Shown here in pieces: positions 60,854 to 64,000 of a stretch of 64,000 nt of DNA. The notes beneath the pieces are model-generated. The model saw only the letters and a program-made list of their open reading frames with translations, had not been told where the DNA came from and ran no database searches. The stretch is from positions 186,001 to 250,000 of the forward strand of contig NZ_CANNFH010000005.1 of the NCBI RefSeq assembly GCF_947503875.1. The letters run 5' to 3'. Position 1 is the first letter of the stretch; each line of letters begins with the position of its first letter. Both the position numbers and the translations under genes were made by a program. Origin of the DNA: an uncultured Polaribacter sp. (GTDB lineage: Bacteria > Bacteroidota > Bacteroidia > Flavobacteriales > Flavobacteriaceae).

Positions 60854-63800
60854 ATGAAAAAAATAATTACCTATTTTATAAAATATCCAGTTGCTGTAAA
60901 TGTTATGATTTTAGCATTTATTATTTTTGGAGCAGTAGGTGCTGTTAGTATGAAATCTTCCTTTTTTCCTTTGGTAGATTCACAATTAATACAAATATCT
61001 TTAGTGTATCCAGGTGCTTCTCCTGCAGAAATGGAAGAAGGCGTTGTGCTAAAAATAGAAGACAATTTAAAAGGAATTGTTGGGGTAGAAAGAGTAACTT
61101 CTGTCTCCAGAGAAAATAGTGCAAACGTAAATGTAGAGGTAGAAAAGGGCAAAAATATAGACGTTGTTTTGTCTGATGTTAAAAATGCGGTAGATAGGGT
61201 GCCTTCTTTTCCAACGGGTATGGAGCCTCCTGTAATTGCTAAGGTAGAAAGTGTACGATCTACAATTAGTTTTACGGTTAGTGGAGACAATGTTTCGTTA
61301 AAATCACTAAAACAATATGCTAGAAATATAGAAAATGATATTCGTGGTTTAGACGGAATTTCGCAAGTAGCTATTTCTGGTTTTCCAGAGGAAGAAATAG
61401 AAATTGCGGTTCGTGAAAACGATTTGCGTGCCTATAATTTGTCTTTTACAGAGGTTTCTAATGCTGTTAGAAATTCTAATTTGTTAATTACAGGTGGTAA
61501 TATTAAAACAGCAGATGAAGATTATTTAATAAGAGCAAGCAATCGTTCTTATTATGGTGTAGAATTGCAGAATATAATAGTTAGAACAGAGCAAAATGGT
61601 AATATTATTCGTTTAAAAGACATTGCTGCTGTAAATGATGTTTGGTCAGAAAACCCAGATAGATTGTTTTATAATGGTAATTTGGCTATAAATATTACGG
61701 TTAGTAATACCAACAATGAAGATTTAATTTCTTCTGCAGATAAAATTAAAGATTACATACACGAATTCAACCAAAAACAACAAAACGTACAATTAAATGT
61801 TTCTAGCGATGCTTCTATCACTTTAAATGGAAGAACAAAATTATTGTTAGAAAACGGAATTGTAGGAATTCTTTTAGTACTCTTTTTCTTAGCACTTTTC
61901 TTAAATTTAAGATTGGCAATTTGGGTAGCATTTGGGTTACCAGTTGCCTTTTTTGGGATGTTTATTTTTGCGGCTCAGTTTGATGTTACCATAAATGTAT
62001 TGTCTCTTTTTGGGATGATTATTGTAATTGGTATTTTGGTTGATGATGGTATTGTAATTGGAGAAAATATTTATCACCATTATTACGATTTAGGAAAATC
62101 TAAAATAAAGGCAGCTATAGATGGTACTATGGAAGTTATACCACCTATTGTTTCTGCTATTTTAACCACAATTATTGCATTTTCTACCTTCTTTTTTGTA
62201 GATGGTAGAATTGGTAGTTTTTTTGGTGAAGTATCTACCATTGTACTCTTAACTTTAAGTGTTTCTTTAATTGAAGCATTGGTAATTTTACCTGCGCATA
62301 TTGCACATTCTAAAGCTTTAAAGAGAAGAAATGAAGAGTTTTCGGTAAATAATTTTGATTTTAATCAGTCGAATATTTTTGTAATTGAAGAGAATAGTAG
62401 CGAAGTAATTGTTGAAAAGAATGGTGAAAGAATTGTATTGTTTAAAGAAAGTAAGTTAGATGTATTTTTTCGTAAAATAAATGGGAAAGCAGACAAGTAT
62501 TTAAGCAAATTTAGAGATAAATATTACGTACCATTTTTAAAGTTTTCTTTAGAGAATAAAATTTTTATTTTTTGTGTATTTATAGCCACGTTATTAATTA
62601 GTTTTTCTGCGCTAAAAGGTGGTGTTATTAAAAGTTCTTTCTTCCCAAGAATTGCTAGTGATCGTATTCAGATTAATTTGAATATGCCACAAGGAACTAA
62701 TGAGAAAATTACAGATTCTATTATTTCTGTAATCGAAGAGAAAGTGTGGCTAACAGAGCAAGAATATTCTGAAAAGCAAACAGGCGATATTTCTATTGTT
62801 GAGAATGTTATAAAAAGAGTGGGGCCAGGAAGTGCAAATGCTACGTTAACGGTAAACCTTTTACCAGGTGAAGAAAGAGATTTTTCATCACCAGAAATTA
62901 CAAATTCTATACAAGAAAAAGTAGGTAAAATTTACGGTGTAGAAAGTTTAACTTTTGGTTCTGGTGGTAATTTTGGAGGCAGTCCTGTTGCAGTTTCTTT
63001 ATTAGGAAACAATATTAGAGAACTAAAAGCTGTAAAAGATGAATTGAAAACGGTTTTAGAAAATAATCCTGTTTTAAAAGATGTGGCAGATAATGATCCT
63101 GCAGGAATTAAAGAAGTGCGCATACAATTAAAAGACAATGCTTACATTTTAGGGTTAAATTTACAAGCGGTAATGAGTCAAGTGCGAGCTGGTTTTTTCG
63201 GGTTTCAAGCACAACGTTTTCAACGTGGGCAAGATGAAATTAAAGTTTGGGTACGTTATGATAAAAAAGACAGATCTTCTATAAAAGATTTAGACGATAT
63301 GCGCATTGTTACGCCAACAGGAAACAGAATTCCGTTTGCCGAAATTGCTACTTACATTATAGAAAGAGGAGACATTGCCATTAATCATTTAGAAGGAAAA
63401 AGAGAAATACAAGTTACTGCAGATTTAAAAGATTTATCTGCCAGCGAAACGGATATTTTAGACAATATTAAAACGGTAATTATGCCAGAAATTTTGTCTA
63501 AATACCCAACTGTAAAACCTATTTACGAAGGCCAGAATAGAGAAGCGAAAAAAACCACAGATTCCATAAATGTAGTTGGACCAATTATTTTACTTTTAAT
63601 TTATATTGTAATTGCATTTACATTTCGTTCTTACAGTCAGCCAATTTTATTAATTATTATGATTCCTTTTAGCATGATTGGTGTTATTTGGGGACATTAT
63701 TTTCACAGTTTTTCTATCGGAATTTTATCGTTTTTAGGAATTATAGCCCTAATTGGTATTATGGTAAATGATGGTTTGGTGCTTATTGGAAAATTCAACA

Positions 63801-64000
63801 GTTATTTAAAAGAAGGTTTTAAGTATGATGAAGCTTTGGTTAAAGCAGGTCAATCTCGTTTTAGAGCCATCTTTTTAACCACATTAACCACTATTGCAGG
63901 TTTGGCACCTTTAATTTTTGAGAAAAGTAGGCAAGCACAATTTTTAATACCAATGGCCATTTCTATTGCCTATGGTATTGCTATTGCAACCGTTTTAACC
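60854..64000 (+). CDS. RND efflux permease (AcrB/HAE1-like), truncated by the window edge
   Basis: Open from ATG 60854 to the last base (1049 codons), so the C-terminus is missing. It starts MKKIITYFIKYPVAVNVMIL and contains YPGASPAEMEEGV, the first transmembrane block with GILVDDGIVIGENIYHHYYD (the paired aspartates of the proton relay), two large periplasmic loops and the second block with GIMVNDGLVLIGKFNSYLKEG. AcrB-like pumps run about 1020-1050 residues, so only a few residues may be lacking, though this protein has a longer central loop (about 490-540). Substrate unknown. It follows the adaptor gene by 46 bases. Confidence 0.9.
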   Translation, partial: MKKIITYFIKYPVAVNVMILAFIIFGAVGAVSMKSSFFPLVDSQLIQISLVYPGASPAEMEEGVVLKIEDNLKGIVGVERVTSVSRENSANVNVEVEKGKNIDVVLSDVKNAVDRVPSFPTGMEPPVIAKVESVRSTISFTVSGDNVSLKSLKQYARNIENDIRGLDGISQVAISGFPEEEIEIAVRENDLRAYNLSFTEVSNAVRNSNLLITGGNIKTADEDYLIRASNRSYYGVELQNIIVRTEQNGNIIRLKDIAAVNDVWSENPDRLFYNGNLAINITVSNTNNEDLISSADKIKDYIHEFNQKQQNVQLNVSSDASITLNGRTKLLLENGIVGILLVLFFLALFLNLRLAIWVAFGLPVAFFGMFIFAAQFDVTINVLSLFGMIIVIGILVDDGIVIGENIYHHYYDLGKSKIKAAIDGTMEVIPPIVSAILTTIIAFSTFFFVDGRIGSFFGEVSTIVLLTLSVSLIEALVILPAHIAHSKALKRRNEEFSVNNFDFNQSNIFVIEENSSEVIVEKNGERIVLFKESKLDVFFRKINGKADKYLSKFRDKYYVPFLKFSLENKIFIFCVFIATLLISFSALKGGVIKSSFFPRIASDRIQINLNMPQGTNEKITDSIISVIEEKVWLTEQEYSEKQTGDISIVENVIKRVGPGSANATLTVNLLPGEERDFSSPEITNSIQEKVGKIYGVESLTFGSGGNFGGSPVAVSLLGNNIRELKAVKDELKTVLENNPVLKDVADNDPAGIKEVRIQLKDNAYILGLNLQAVMSQVRAGFFGFQAQRFQRGQDEIKVWVRYDKKDRSSIKDLDDMRIVTPTGNRIPFAEIATYIIERGDIAINHLEGKREIQVTADLKDLSASETDILDNIKTVIMPEILSKYPTVKPIYEGQNREAKKTTDSINVVGPIILLLIYIVIAFTFRSYSQPILLIIMIPFSMIGVIWGHYFHSFSIGILSFLGIIALIGIMVNDGLVLIGKFNSYLKEGFKYDEALVKAGQSRFRAIFLTTLTTIAGLAPLIFEKSRQAQFLIPMAISIAYGIAIATVLT

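Overview
The window is a low-GC chromosomal segment from a member of the Bacteroidetes, most likely a marine flavobacterium. Three things support this: type IX secretion (T9SS) C-terminal sorting domains on two secreted enzymes together with the T9SS/gliding genes porZ and gldH; promoter boxes of the flavobacterial form TANNTTTG; and the gene order RicT-like/gldH/PBP1A and porZ/recO. A Polaribacter-like genus fits, but the genus is an inference. No rRNA, tRNA, CRISPR array, prophage or intact insertion sequence was seen.

Layout. 1-113 is the 3' end of ruvB. 217-4076 is a sulfur block on the + strand: SulP permease, persulfide-dioxygenase-like protein with two rhodanese domains, rhodanese lipoprotein and a heavy-metal-associated domain protein. 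A MITE-like remnant follows, then the primary sigma factor rpoD (4284-5147, -). 5451-8940 (-) is a thiamine unit: a TPP riboswitch, a TonB-dependent receptor and a THI5/NMT1-like protein with no signal peptide. 9169-24650 (-) is a polysaccharide-degradation locus: sulfatase, GH5-like, GH39-like, GH2, GH78, a heparinase II/III-like lyase and a clan GH-A hydrolase. It has no SusC/SusD pair and no regulator in the window. Three of its transcription units share the 9-mer GTACAGGAT at the same distance (21 nt) from a -7-like box.

25161-37373 holds a small membrane protein, an MBL hydrolase, S8 and M1 peptidase lipoproteins, NhaA, a LysE-type exporter, a 2Fe-2S flavin reductase, asd, the tRNA hydroxylase trhO, and a decayed patch in which a Phd/YefM antitoxin is followed by a dead YoeB toxin and a thioredoxin-like gene carries an in-frame amber codon. 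37374-47679 is largely envelope and housekeeping: RicT-like protein, gldH, PBP1A, a CoA-transferase pair, two sister small membrane proteins, xth, a MltD-like transglycosylase, DUF4837 and DUF1761. 48093-60807 carries trpS, plsC, a hemolysin III protein, a CYTH protein, porZ-recO-TonB receptor, an SdpI-like protein, an acyl-CoA thioesterase, a GNAT-like protein and an RND adaptor. An RND permease runs off the right edge at 64000.

Intergenic space is rich in non-coding repeats: four copies of a sequence on a 90-bp period (47724-48020), an 8-copy 7-bp microsatellite (57372-57430), a 28-bp perfect inverted repeat flanking the reductase gene, and several hairpin elements. The regulatory 9-mer of the polysaccharide locus, the receptor plus signal-less THI5-like protein under a TPP riboswitch, and the clustered pseudogenes are the observations most worth following up.
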